A stretch of DNA of 64,000 nt, taken from the NCBI RefSeq assembly GCF_020421205.1, contig NZ_JAIZZH010000001.1, positions 372,001 through 436,000 on the forward strand. Direction: 5' to 3'. Below the pieces are notes generated by a model. It searched no databases and had not been told where the DNA came from. It worked only from the letters and a program-made list of their open reading frames with translations. Position numbers and translations under genes: made by a program. Every line of letters begins with the position of its first letter. The first letter of the stretch is position 1. Of the stretch, positions 34,180 through 44,724 are shown in pieces. This DNA is from Hymenobacter pini (GTDB lineage Bacteria; Bacteroidota; Bacteroidia; Cytophagales; Hymenobacteraceae).

Positions 34180-34947
34180 CTAGTTGGCGTGCACGTGGTC
34201 GACGCGGAACATACCCGCAGCCTGATTGTCAGCCACTTTCACCGAGTTGGCCCCGCCCATTGTGTTCGAGAGCGTGCTGAAATCAACGGGGTTCGGGCCC
34301 GTAAACATCTTCAACACGTCGGCCTGCAGGTGTACAGCCGGTGTGCGGTCCTTCCGGATCTGAATGGTGGCTCCGTTCAGGCTCGGCGACACCGTGCGAA
34401 TGGTGTTGTTGGGCTTCTTGAAGCCCCCGATGTGGAACACCAGCTGCTTGTTGCCGCCAGCCTGCGGCGACGAACCCTCCAGCTTGGTAAAAATGTAGCC
34501 GGAGTTCCACGTCCAGAACATGCCATTAGTCGGGTCAAGCGCGCCGGTTTGCGCCCCCGATACGTTCCGGGTGCTGTCAACGCCAATGGTGAACGTGAGA
34601 CTGGTGTAGTCGCCGGCCGGTACGTCCGTCAGCGTGAACATTTTGGTTTTGGCGTCCGATTCTTTTACCAAGTGGTAGCTCTCCGGCTCAGCGTATTCAG
34701 TGCCATCGGCCTTTTTGAGCTTGATGTTGGAGAGGTAGTAGTTGAAGGTAGAAACGGTGAACTGCTGGCCCAGCGGCGTGGTATACGTGCTGGTGTTGAG
34801 GGTAAGCGGCGTGTTGCCTACCAAGTGGTCCATTTCAATATCGAGGGGGCCGATAGCAGGAGTTACGCTGTCAGCGTCGTCTTTGCAGGCGCTGAACAGG
34901 GTGGCAAGAGAGGCAACAAACAGGAAAGTAAACGAGCGAAATTTCAT
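34180..34947 (-). CDS. mbnP: MbnP-family copper-binding lipoprotein
   Basis: 255 residues with a lipobox ending at C21 (LFSAC). Features match MbnP: the early strand LDIEMDHLVGN with H41, FTVSTFNYYLSNIKL, SYHLV with H92, the central GMFWTWNSGYIFTKLEG with W145 and W147, FHIGGF with H172 and AVHLQADV with H206. In the characterised protein, copper is bound by His residues and a kynurenine made from Trp by MbnH. W145 or W147 are candidates for the modified residue, which is inference. It is the partner of the di-heme gene immediately downstream. Confidence 0.85.
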   Translation of the reverse strand: MKFRSFTFLFVASLATLFSACKDDADSVTPAIGPLDIEMDHLVGNTPLTLNTSTYTTPLGQQFTVSTFNYYLSNIKLKKADGTEYAEPESYHLVKESDAKTKMFTLTDVPAGDYTSLTFTIGVDSTRNVSGAQTGALDPTNGMFWTWNSGYIFTKLEGSSPQAGGNKQLVFHIGGFKKPNNTIRTVSPSLNGATIQIRKDRTPAVHLQADVLKMFTGPNPVDFSTLSNTMGGANSVKVADNQAAGMFRVDHVHAN

Positions 34948-35062
34948 CGGGAAAAAGCCAAAAGCTGAAAACAGGAGAATACAGCCGCTCCGGCCACTCC
35001 GGCAGGAGGAGGGCCAACGGCAAACCTCAGCCCCTATAGGGCCGGGTACTTCCAGAAATCAG

Positions 35063-35440
35063 CTAGGCTGCGGGCGGGTGAAACACACCGAATACCGGCG
35101 AAAAGGCGTAGCAGCTGGCTATGCGGGGCGCAAACTGCCGCACCGGGGCAAAGGCCACCTGCAGCGGCTGCGGCACAAAGTGCGGCTGCGGAGCCAGCAC
35201 CTCATACTTCACTTTGGCAAAGCCGCCGGCCGGAGCTTTACTATCAGCGTCGGAGGCTTTGCGCAGTTGTTTACTTAGGTGGCACTTGCCGTTGCAATGC
35301 AGCCGGGGCTTGTCTTTGTTCACGCAGAACAGCTGCGTAATTTCCGCTTTACGGGCCTGATAATCCAGTACCAGCAACTCCCGACTAAACGTCTGGAGCA
35401 CCACCAGGGTACACAGGAAAAAGGCGAAAACGCGGGTCAT
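35063..35440 (-). CDS. Small exported Cys-motif protein upstream of mbnP
   Basis: 125 residues from ATG 35440; five codons further upstream another Met is less fitting for the signal. A hydrophobic start (MTRVFAFFLCTLVVLQTF) precedes a conserved-looking motif FCVNKDKPRLHCNGKCHLSK with C39, C49 and C53, then a low-complexity Pro/Phe-rich tail. I recall similar small proteins in Bacteroidota next to metal uptake genes, but no named function. It lies 115 nt upstream of mbnP on the same strand and may begin the same operon. Confidence 0.78.
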   Translation of the reverse strand: MTRVFAFFLCTLVVLQTFSRELLVLDYQARKAEITQLFCVNKDKPRLHCNGKCHLSKQLRKASDADSKAPAGGFAKVKYEVLAPQPHFVPQPLQVAFAPVRQFAPRIASCYAFSPVFGVFHPPAA

Positions 35441-35524
35441 CCTACAGGCCACCAACTCAACAATGCGGCCGCAAGTTAGGGCGCAATCAGCAGTAATCGG
35501 CCAGAAATCGACAAAAAACGCGCA

Positions 35525-36052
35525 TCAGAAACCGATGAGCTGTTCCGTTTGCTCCTGCAGCAACTGCTGGTACAGCGGCTCCGAGAGGGTACCGTCTTCG
35601 GCTAAGTACTTATCAATGAGTGGCAGCCGGACCCGCTGGGGAAGCACAGCCGTGCCAAGGTACATAAGCACGTCGGTAAGGTGATTCAGGGCCAGTACAC
35701 CGCCCTGGGTGCCCGTGCTCAGGCCCACCAACGCTGCTTTTTTACCCCGAATGCCGCCAGGGTAGGGCAGGCCGTCGATGAAGGATTTGAGCACGCCCGG
35801 GAATGAGCAGTTGTACTCTGGCACTACAAAAACCAGCTTCTCGGCCTGCTCCGCCATGCGCACTAGCTGGTTGAACTCCGGATGCTGCCCGGTATTGTGG
35901 TATAGAGCCGTAGTAGTGAAATCCAGCGGAAGCTGCAGCAAGTCCAGAATCTGGGCTTCCACGCCCTGGGCAGCTAGCATGTTCAGGTATAGGTCGGCTA
36001 CGCGCCGGGCGCGGGAGTTGGGGCGGTTGGTGCCGGCAATAATGGTTACCAT
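35525..36052 (-). CDS. NAD(P)H-dependent FMN reductase
   Basis: 175 residues from ATG 36052 (the frame is open further but the family begins MVTIIAGTNRPNSRA). Flavodoxin-like fold with the phosphate loop GTNRPNSRARRV, the second flavin loop VVPEYNCSFPGVLKSFIDGLP, and the late GLSTGTQGGVLALNHL stretch. Such enzymes reduce FMN, quinones or other small acceptors in the cytoplasm. The true substrate is unknown. It is preceded on the same strand by the terminator of the sdh operon, so it should have its own promoter. Confidence 0.9.
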   Translation of the reverse strand: MVTIIAGTNRPNSRARRVADLYLNMLAAQGVEAQILDLLQLPLDFTTTALYHNTGQHPEFNQLVRMAEQAEKLVFVVPEYNCSFPGVLKSFIDGLPYPGGIRGKKAALVGLSTGTQGGVLALNHLTDVLMYLGTAVLPQRVRLPLIDKYLAEDGTLSEPLYQQLLQEQTEQLIGF

Positions 36053-36110
36053 GCGGGAGATAAGTAGGAAACAGCGGGCCAATGGTAGCACTAGCCGGCA
36101 GCAAGGTTAC

Positions 36111-36151
36111 TGAAAAACAAGAAGGCGAAACGGAAATCCGCTTCGCCTTCT
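36111..36151 (-). terminator. Terminator of the sdhCAB operon
   Basis: Stem GAAGGCGAAACGG (36121-36133) with CCGCTTCGCCTTC (36138-36150), one mismatch, and read on the minus strand it is followed by a TTGTTTTT tract. Confidence 0.82.
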
Positions 36152-36180
36152 GAGAAATCCTAGGGTATAACCCCGAAACC

Positions 36181-36966
36181 TTACGCCAGGTTATTGGAAG
36201 TTGCCTTGGCAGCCAGGAATTCGTGGTTCAGGATGGCAATGTTTTCCAGCGAAATGCCCACGGGGCACTCAGCGGCGCAGCTACCAATGTTGGTGCAGGC
36301 ACCAAAGCCTTCCTTGTCCATCTGGGCTACCATGTTTTCCACGCGGGTTTTGCGCTCCACGTGGCCCTGGGGCAGCAACGCCAACTGGCTCACCTTGGCC
36401 GATACGAACAGCATAGCTGAGGCATTTTTGCACGAGGCCACGCAGGCACCGCAACCAATGCAGGTAGCAGCTTCGAAAGCACGGTCGGCAATTTCCTTCG
36501 GAATCGGAATTTCGTTGGCGTCGGGGGTACCACCGGTGTTCACCGATACGTAGCCACCGGCCTGAATAATCCGGTCGAAGGCTGAGCGGTCCACGCTCAG
36601 GTCTTTGTTTACGGGGAAAGCCGCAGCGCGCCAGGGTTCAATGGTGATGGTATCACCGTCGCTGAACTTACGCATGTGCAGCTGGCAGGTAGTAGTGCCC
36701 GCCTCGGGGCCATGGGCGCGGCCGTTGATGAACAGGTTGCACGAGCCGCAGATGCCTTCGCGGCAGTCGTGGTCGAAGGCAACCGGCTCCTCGCCTTTGC
36801 GCAGCAGGTCTTCGTTCAGCACATCCAGCATTTCCAGGAACGACATATCGGGCGAAATGTCCTTTACCTGGTAATCTACGATGGCGCCTTGGGTGTTACG
36901 ATTCTTCTGCCGCCACACCTTCAGCGTCAGATTCATCGGTTTGGCATTGGGGTTACTTCCAGCCAT
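36181..36966 (-). CDS. sdhB: Succinate dehydrogenase/fumarate reductase iron-sulfur subunit
   Basis: 261 residues. N-terminal plant-type ferredoxin domain with the [2Fe-2S] ligands in CREGICGSC and the distal Cys of [11 protein letters not shown]. The C-terminal half has [13 protein letters not shown] ([4Fe-4S]) and [15 protein letters not shown] (third cluster). It passes electrons from the flavoprotein to the membrane b subunit. It is the third gene of sdhCAB, separated from sdhA by a repeat element of 80-odd bases. Confidence 0.96.
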   Translation of the reverse strand: MAGSNPNAKPMNLTLKVWRQKNRNTQGAIVDYQVKDISPDMSFLEMLDVLNEDLLRKGEEPVAFDHDCREGICGSCNLFINGRAHGPEAGTTTCQLHMRKFSDGDTITIEPWRAAAFPVNKDLSVDRSAFDRIIQAGGYVSVNTGGTPDANEIPIPKEIADRAFEAATCIGCGACVASCKNASAMLFVSAKVSQLALLPQGHVERKTRVENMVAQMDKEGFGACTNIGSCAAECPVGISLENIAILNHEFLAAKATSNNLA

Positions 36967-36974
36967 TGTATGTT

Positions 36975-37055
36975 GAGAGTATTGAGTAGTGAGTATTAGG
37001 TAGTGAGAAAGGGTGGGTATTGAGCAAGGAAATTCTCGCTACCCACTACTCACTA

Positions 37056-37058
<3 letters not shown>
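36975..37058. repeat. Inverted repeat element G (GAGTA type) in the sdhA-sdhB gap
   Basis: One arm (about 36979-37007) has GTATTGAGTAGTGAGTATTA and the other (about 37039-37058) CTACCCACTACTCACTACTA, which pair imperfectly. The 12-mer GTATTGAGTAGT also occurs in element D. Read along the minus-strand operon it starts at the sdhA stop itself (CTA 37056-37058). Confidence 0.78.
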
Positions 37059-38990
<1,932 letters not shown>

Positions 38991-39009
38991 CGGCTGTCGA
39001 GTTTAGGAA

Positions 39010-39684
39010 TTACTTGACGAAGTAGAAGTAGAGCGGCATGGCGGCAAAAGCAGCGCACACGATGATGGAGAAAGCATAGCCTACAAACTTCACGGCGGGC
39101 GTGTACTTGCGGTGCGTGAGGCCCAGCGTCTGGAAGGCGCTGCTGAAGCCGTGCAGCAAGTGATAGAGCAGGGCAAACTGGGCTACCACGTACAACGCTA
39201 CGTAGATGGGGTTGTGGAATGCTTCCAGAACCAGCGCGTAAGCATCCTCGTTCCCGTTGGCATCACGCGGTACGTCCGTGAAACGCAGCGAACCAAAGAA
39301 GTTGTAGAGGTGCACAATCAGGAAGAACAGCACAATGGAGCCCAGCATAGCCATGCTGCGCGAGTGCCAAGAGCTGTTTTGCTCAATGTGGTTGGAAACG
39401 TAGCCCTGGCCACCGCGGGCGGCGCGGTTTTTAGCAGCCAGCGCTAGGCCTTCGTAGATGTGGAAACCAAAACCCAGCACCAGCACTATTTCCAGTGTGC
39501 GAATGATAGGGTTATGGCCCATGAACTCAGAATAGGCATTGAATGCCACGCCATTATCGGCCTTGAAAAGCTGCAGGTTGCCCACCAAGTGAACTACCAG
39601 GAAAGAGCAGAGGAACAGGCCGGTTACGGCCATGATGATTTTGCGGCCGATGCTGCTGGAAAAGGTTTTTGAAATCCAACTCAT
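39010..39684 (-). CDS. sdhC: Succinate dehydrogenase cytochrome b558 subunit
   Basis: 224 residues with five transmembrane helices. It matches the b558-type single-subunit anchor of Bacteroidota, with conserved His in helices (FLVVHLVGNLQL, GFGFHIYEGLALA, FFLIVHLYNFF, LLYHLLHGFSSAFQ). It carries two b hemes and hands electrons to menaquinone. First gene of the operon, with a well-formed promoter upstream. Confidence 0.95.
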   Translation of the reverse strand: MSWISKTFSSSIGRKIIMAVTGLFLCSFLVVHLVGNLQLFKADNGVAFNAYSEFMGHNPIIRTLEIVLVLGFGFHIYEGLALAAKNRAARGGQGYVSNHIEQNSSWHSRSMAMLGSIVLFFLIVHLYNFFGSLRFTDVPRDANGNEDAYALVLEAFHNPIYVALYVVAQFALLYHLLHGFSSAFQTLGLTHRKYTPAVKFVGYAFSIIVCAAFAAMPLYFYFVK

Positions 39685-39725
39685 AGAGAGCTACTAAAGG
39701 GGTTTGGGTAGGTCGGTATGACGGC

Positions 39726-39756
39726 CAAAGGTAGCCCCCAACCAAACAGGAAACAA
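39726..39756 (-). promoter_or_regulatory. Promoter of the sdhCAB operon
   Basis: On the minus strand: TTG at 39756-39754, 20 nt, then TACCTTTG at 39733-39726. Both boxes and the spacing fit the Bacteroidota primary sigma factor. The -7 box is 41 nt before the sdhC start. Confidence 0.65.
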
Positions 39757-39918
39757 TCTAGATAAGGGAAGCGCGTTCTAGTGAATCTATCCCGCGCCAA
39801 CTCCGTTAGTACTTTGCGCTGGATTATAACCGCCCACCGCTTTTTTTGTTAGGTTCCTGACCGGTTTTTGCTGACCTTCCTTTCCGCCTGTTCTCCCGCC
39901 TTCAAAGCCGCTGAGTAT

Positions 39919-42777
39919 ATGAGTATTCCCTTACGTAATCGTGCTGTACAGCAGTGGCTGGCCGGCCTATTCTTGTTGATTGGCTGGCTGGGGTGCACAA
40001 CGGTGGCACAGGCCACGCACTTGCGAGCCGGTGATATTCAGTCCCGAACTGACCCGAACAATCCGCGTCACATATTCTTTACGCTGGTTCTATATACGGC
40101 TGTTGAACGACCTACCGGTGGCCCTGCTGCCGATGCTCCTACGGCGGCGATTTACTTTGGTGATAATACGTGTGCCGTCGGTGACAATGCAATACCGCGT
40201 GTGGTTAATAGCAAACAGCTGCTTGCCTCGGGCGATACCTACCGCAACGTATACACGTTTGAGCATACGTACAATTCACCGGGAACGTATAAGGTTGTAT
40301 ATCTGGATATAAATCGGTACGAGAGCGTCGTAAATGCTCCCAATTCCGGTAATGAATCTTTCTATATTTATACATCAGTTACTATTGATCCGTTTCTGCA
40401 AAACCGCTCACCTGTATTGCAGGCTGAGCCTATTGATAAGGCATCTGTTCGGCAAGTATTTCTCCATAATCCATCGGCGTATGACGCCGATGGGGACTCG
40501 CTGATTTTTGAGCTGCTGCCCAGCCAGCAAGCAAGAGCCACCGCGTGTGCAACAACGGCAACTCAACTCAGTGGATTCTCTTTTCCGAATGATCCGATAA
40601 ACGGAAACGCGCGGCAGGTTGAGTATAGCGGCCCTCCGGCAGGGATTCCTGATGCTCCGGCTATTTTCGTACAGGATCGATTTACCGGGCAGATTGTATG
40701 GAACTCCCCTATTCAGCAGGGGGTGTACAACATTGCATTCGTAGTACGGGAGTATCGTCGTATTCCTGGAACCAGGGCCCGGCTTATTGGGGAGGTAGTG
40801 CGGGATATGCAGATTTTTGTTCGCGCTACCCCCAATCTACGTCCTACTATTGTGGTACCCAACGATATCTGCGTAATAGCCGGTAATCCTGTTCCAAATG
40901 GAATAGTAACGGCCACTGACCCAGATAATAACCCAATTACTCTGGAGGCATTCGGAGGAATGTTGCCCACTCCTGGTTCGTTTACACAAACCAGCGTTGG
41001 CCCTCCCACAGCACAGGGTGTATTCAGATGGACGCCGACCTGTGCTGATATCCGCGCGGAACCGTATCAGGTGCTGTTCAAGGCTACTGACCGGCCAGCT
41101 GCCGGGCAAACAGCTCTTATTGACGAACGGGTGTGGCGTATCAGGGTGGTGGGGCCCGCTCCGCAAAACCTACGCACCGCTCTGCAAGGCAGTACGGCCC
41201 GCCTCGACTGGGACAGCTACAGCTGCCAGAATGCCGGTGCCCAGATTCTGATTTTCCGCCGCGAGAATTCGTATCCTTTCACTCCCGGACCTTGCGAAAC
41301 CGGCCTGCCCGCTGCGGCTGGCTATACGCAGGTTGGCTCAGTGAGCGTGGGCTCCCGGACATTCCTGGATGATAATAATGGCCGAGGCCTTGACCGGGGC
41401 AAAACCTATTGCTACCGCATTTACGTGCAGTTTGCCTCGCCCGGGTTGGGAGCCAGCATTGCCTCCAACGAATCGTGTGTGTCGTTGACGGGGCGCTCGG
41501 CCCGGCTCACCAATGTCACTGTTGACCGGACGGATGCTATCAATGGGCAGATTACCGTGCGGTGGACGAAGCCTACTTCTTCTACCGGCTTCGGGGCCAC
41601 GCGCGGATATCGGCTGTTCCGGGCCATGGGGCAGAATCCGGTAGCCGCCGACTTTACGCAGGTATACACCAGCTCCAATCTGGATGATACCACCTTTGTA
41701 AACACAGACCTGAACACCACAGCCAACGCGTACTCGTACCGGCTGGATTTCTACAACGTGGCAACGGCTAATGCTTCTGAAACGGTGGAAGTAGCCGGGC
41801 CAGCCTCCAGCGTGCGGGTAAATGGCACCCCTGATCCGGTAGCAAACACTATTTCAGTGTCTTGGACGTACCAGGTTCCGTGGGATAATACCAAACGCCC
41901 CACCACCGTGTACCGGCGGGAAAGCACGGGTACTTTCCGGCCCATTGCCAAGGTGACGGGTACTACCACCGGTGGCACCTACGTGGATCGGGGCACGGTA
42001 GGCGGCCCGTTGGTGAAAGGGCGCACCTACTGCTACTACGTTAAAACCAATGGCACCTACGACGCCACCCGGCCCGATTCGCTCATCAACCTCAGCCAGG
42101 AACAGTGCGTGGCCCTGCTGACTATTCCGTGTACGCCGGTGCTTAAGCTGAAAGCCACCAATTGTGACAGCTTGGCCAGCCGCCTGTTTGATTTGCCGGT
42201 AACGCCTTTGGGCGGGCAGGTATACACCAATTACCTGAGCTGGACGCTCAGTAATCTGCCCACAGCCGATTGCAACAGGAACATCGTGTCGTTTATCATC
42301 TACTACGCAGCCACTGATGCAGAGCCGTTGCAGGAACTGGCGCGGGTACCAGGCAGTCAGTTTACGTTCGAACACCGGAATCTGGCCTCGGCCCAGGGCT
42401 GCTACGCCGTGCAGGCCGTGGATGATAATGGCGCCGTGAGCGCCTTGAGCAACAAAGAGTGCAAGGACAACTGTCTGTTGTTCTTGTTACCTAACATTTT
42501 CACTCCCAATGGTGACGGCAAGAATGATACCTTCCGGCCCAAAGTATTCAGCCCCATCGAGCGCACCAGCATCAAAATCTTCAACCGCTGGGGTACCAAA
42601 GTGTACGAAAGCGACAAAGACCCGCTGATTAACTGGACGGGGGGCGGCAGTGGCTCGGAGAGTAACTCCAACGGTCGGGTCTCCGATGGCATGTACTTCT
42701 ACCAGGCTGACGTGGAGTTCCGGGACGCCAACCGCACCAAGCGCACCTTTAAAGGCTGGGTGCAGATAAACCGCTAA
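39919..42777 (+). CDS. Secreted fibronectin-like protein with T9SS type B sorting domain
   Basis: 952 residues from ATG 39919; the frame is open upstream, but this Met begins the signal (MSIPLRNRAVQQWLAGLFLLIG, then QATHLRAGDI). The middle has repeated beta-sandwich modules with DADGDSL and several fibronectin type III-like units (ARLDWDSYSCQN, GQITVRWTKP, NTISVSWTYQ) with paired Cys. The last 85 residues are the gliding motility-associated type B sorting domain (FTPNGDGKNDTFRP, IFNRWGTKVYES, DGMYFYQ). It should cross the outer membrane by T9SS and be attached or released at the surface. Ligand unknown. Confidence 0.92.
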   Translation: MSIPLRNRAVQQWLAGLFLLIGWLGCTTVAQATHLRAGDIQSRTDPNNPRHIFFTLVLYTAVERPTGGPAADAPTAAIYFGDNTCAVGDNAIPRVVNSKQLLASGDTYRNVYTFEHTYNSPGTYKVVYLDINRYESVVNAPNSGNESFYIYTSVTIDPFLQNRSPVLQAEPIDKASVRQVFLHNPSAYDADGDSLIFELLPSQQARATACATTATQLSGFSFPNDPINGNARQVEYSGPPAGIPDAPAIFVQDRFTGQIVWNSPIQQGVYNIAFVVREYRRIPGTRARLIGEVVRDMQIFVRATPNLRPTIVVPNDICVIAGNPVPNGIVTATDPDNNPITLEAFGGMLPTPGSFTQTSVGPPTAQGVFRWTPTCADIRAEPYQVLFKATDRPAAGQTALIDERVWRIRVVGPAPQNLRTALQGSTARLDWDSYSCQNAGAQILIFRRENSYPFTPGPCETGLPAAAGYTQVGSVSVGSRTFLDDNNGRGLDRGKTYCYRIYVQFASPGLGASIASNESCVSLTGRSARLTNVTVDRTDAINGQITVRWTKPTSSTGFGATRGYRLFRAMGQNPVAADFTQVYTSSNLDDTTFVNTDLNTTANAYSYRLDFYNVATANASETVEVAGPASSVRVNGTPDPVANTISVSWTYQVPWDNTKRPTTVYRRESTGTFRPIAKVTGTTTGGTYVDRGTVGGPLVKGRTYCYYVKTNGTYDATRPDSLINLSQEQCVALLTIPCTPVLKLKATNCDSLASRLFDLPVTPLGGQVYTNYLSWTLSNLPTADCNRNIVSFIIYYAATDAEPLQELARVPGSQFTFEHRNLASAQGCYAVQAVDDNGAVSALSNKECKDNCLLFLLPNIFTPNGDGKNDTFRPKVFSPIERTSIKIFNRWGTKVYESDKDPLINWTGGGSGSESNSNGRVSDGMYFYQADVEFRDANRTKRTFKGWVQINR

Positions 42778-42797
42778 CTGCGGTACCAGCTTTGCGT

Positions 42798-42841
42798 AAA
42801 ACTCCGGGCTCGTTCAGGTAGAACGAGCCCGGAGTTTTTTA
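42798..42841 (+). terminator. Intrinsic terminator after the T9SS cargo gene
   Basis: Perfect 18-bp stem AAAACTCCGGGCTCGTTC, 5-nt loop, then its inverse complement ending in TTTTTT. It stops only 7 nt before the start of the next gene on the same strand. Confidence 0.93.
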
Positions 42842-42848
42842 TTTGAGT

Positions 42849-43169
42849 ATGAAATACACCATCCTTCTAAGCGCGTGGCTGCTGGCCGCCTGCAACCCGG
42901 CGCAAACCGCCTCAACCTCCGAGCAGCCTGCCGCGCCGGCCGTTGCCGAAGCTACTACTCAGGAACAGGCCGCTACCATAGCCACGCGCTACTTCCGGAC
43001 CCAGACTGACTCGGCGGAGTACCTGCTGCCCACGCTACGGGTGATGGACGCTGGCGACAACTGGCAGGTACTGGTGAAGCGCCGCGACCGGGTAGGCCGC
43101 ATGCCCGATGGCAGCGCCATTGATATTGAGAAAAGCACGGGGCGCGTCAGCCCGGTACGGGTAAAGTAA
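42849..43169 (+). CDS. Small lipoprotein, hypothetical
   Basis: 106 residues from ATG 42849. Signal peptide MKYTILLSAWLLAAC with lipobox (LAA-C15), a Thr/Ser/Ala-rich linker, then a compact domain (QEQAATIATRYFRTQTDS and WQVLVKRRDRVGRMPDGSAIDIEKSTGRV) that looks like a small alpha/beta fold. No family recognised. The start codon lies 7 nt behind the T tract of the upstream terminator, which leaves no room for an ordinary promoter and leader. Confidence 0.8.
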   Translation: MKYTILLSAWLLAACNPAQTASTSEQPAAPAVAEATTQEQAATIATRYFRTQTDSAEYLLPTLRVMDAGDNWQVLVKRRDRVGRMPDGSAIDIEKSTGRVSPVRVK

Positions 43170-43275
43170 CCAGCGGAGTACCTGCGTTGTGCATTCGGGC
43201 GGTTTTCTGCAGCTTGCAGCTTCATTGAATCCGGCCGAAGCAGCGCCATCCGTTGCCCGGCCGCCAAAACCACCG

Positions 43276-44166
43276 ATGATGAAAGCAGTTATTTTTCCTG
43301 GCCAGGGTAGCCAGTTCAGCGGCATGGGCCGTGACTTGTACGAGCAACATCCAGAGGCCAAGCGCCTGATGGACCAAGCCAACGATATTCTGGGCTTTTC
43401 GCTGACGGACGTGATGTTTGCGGGCTCAGAGGAGGACTTGCGCCGGACCGATGTTACCCAACCGGCCATCTTTCTGCACTCCGTAGCCCTGGCCGCTGTG
43501 CTGCCCGATTTTCGGCCCGATATGGTAGCCGGACACTCGCTGGGCGAGTTTTCGGCGCTGGTGGCAGCCAAAGTGTTGCGTTTCGAGGATGCCCTGCGGC
43601 TGGTGTCGAAACGGGCCCAGGCTATGCAGGCCGCCTGCCAGGAACAGCCGGGTACCATGGCGGCCATTCTGGGTCTGGATGACGATACCACGGCCCGCAT
43701 CTGCGAGGAAATTACGGCGGGCGGCAACGTGGTGGTAGCGGCCAATTATAACTGTCCCGGCCAGTTGGTAGTGTCCGGCTCCCAGCGGGGTATTGAGCTG
43801 GCCTGTGAGCAGCTAAAAGCCGCTGGTGCTAAGCGCGCTTTGCCGCTGCCGGTGGGTGGAGCCTTCCACTCGCCGCTGATGAAATCGGCCGAAACAGCAT
43901 TGGCCGAAGCCATTGCCCAAACCACCTTCTCGGCCGGTATCTGCCCCGTGTATCAGAACGTGGATGCGGCTCCGCATACCAACCCCGACGAAATTCGGGA
44001 AAACCTGGTGCGCCAGCTCACGGCCCCGGTTCGCTGGACGCAGAGCGTGCAGCGCATGGTGCAGGACGGTGCCACCGAGTTTGTGGAGTGCGGCCCTGGC
44101 AAAGTACTACAGGGCCTGGTAAAGAAAATCGCCCCGGAGGCAGCTGTCAGCTCAGCGGCAGTCTAG
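43276..44166 (+). CDS. fabD: Malonyl CoA-acyl carrier protein transacylase
   Basis: 296 residues from ATG 43276 (the next codon is also ATG). The frame is open further upstream but the family begins at KAVIFPGQGSQ. Catalytic Ser88 lies in AGHSLGEFSALVAA, the partner His in GGAFHSPLM, and the Arg in the KRAQAMQ helix. It loads malonyl groups onto ACP for fatty acid synthesis. A strong terminator follows. Confidence 0.96.
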   Translation: MMKAVIFPGQGSQFSGMGRDLYEQHPEAKRLMDQANDILGFSLTDVMFAGSEEDLRRTDVTQPAIFLHSVALAAVLPDFRPDMVAGHSLGEFSALVAAKVLRFEDALRLVSKRAQAMQAACQEQPGTMAAILGLDDDTTARICEEITAGGNVVVAANYNCPGQLVVSGSQRGIELACEQLKAAGAKRALPLPVGGAFHSPLMKSAETALAEAIAQTTFSAGICPVYQNVDAAPHTNPDEIRENLVRQLTAPVRWTQSVQRMVQDGATEFVECGPGKVLQGLVKKIAPEAAVSSAAV

Positions 44167-44179
44167 TACTCGGTCTGTA

Positions 44180-44225
44180 GAATCAAAAAAGGCCCGCTGA
44201 ATATCCGGCGGGCCTTTTTTGATTC
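44180..44225. terminator. Bidirectional terminator between fabD and folK
   Basis: Perfect 18-bp stem GAATCAAAAAAGGCCCGC with its complement, 10-nt loop, A6 and T6 runs inside the stem. The right arm overlaps the folK stop by 2 nt. Confidence 0.94.
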
Positions 44226-44718
44226 AGTCTTTGGAGGAAGAAATTTGCTTAACCGGCAGCGTATCCGTGCAGCGCTGTAGTAGCTCACTTATGGTTTGCT
44301 GCAGCACGGGGTGCAGCAGCACAGGAGCAATTTCAGCTAGGGGCACCAAGGCAAACCGGCGTTCCGGCAGGCGCGGATGCGGCAGCTGCAGGCAGGGCGT
44401 GCCAAGCACAAGGGCATCGTACAGTAGAATATCCACGTCCAGCGTGCGGGCTCCCCAACGGATCAGCCGTTCCCGGCCGGCTTGTTGTTCGGTGGCTTGG
44501 CAGGCTTGTAGCAGCTCTTCCGGCGAGAGGGTGGTACGCAACTGCACGGCCTGGTTCAGAAAAGCCGGCTGGTCTTCCAAGCCCCAGGCCGCCGTTTCGT
44601 ACAAACCTGAAACAGCCTCAATGTGTCCGGTAGTAGCTCCAAGCTGGTGCACGGCTTCGCGCAGAACGGCGGCTCGGTCGCCGAGGTTAGAGCCGAGCAG
44701 GAGGTAAGCGGTAGGCAT
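44224..44718 (-). CDS. folK: 2-amino-4-hydroxy-6-hydroxymethyldihydropteridine diphosphokinase
   Basis: 164 residues. HPPK motifs: AYLLLGSNLGDRAAVLREAV at the start, SGLYETAAWG, QPAFLNQAVQLRT, and the Mg-ATP site WGARTLDVDILLYD with its two aspartates, then LPHPRLPERRFALVPLAEI. It pyrophosphorylates hydroxymethyl-dihydropterin for folate synthesis. It is 6 nt downstream of the alpha/beta hydrolase gene and probably shares its transcript. Confidence 0.95.
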   Translation of the reverse strand: MPTAYLLLGSNLGDRAAVLREAVHQLGATTGHIEAVSGLYETAAWGLEDQPAFLNQAVQLRTTLSPEELLQACQATEQQAGRERLIRWGARTLDVDILLYDALVLGTPCLQLPHPRLPERRFALVPLAEIAPVLLHPVLQQTISELLQRCTDTLPVKQISSSKD

Positions 44719-44724
44719 CTTGTG

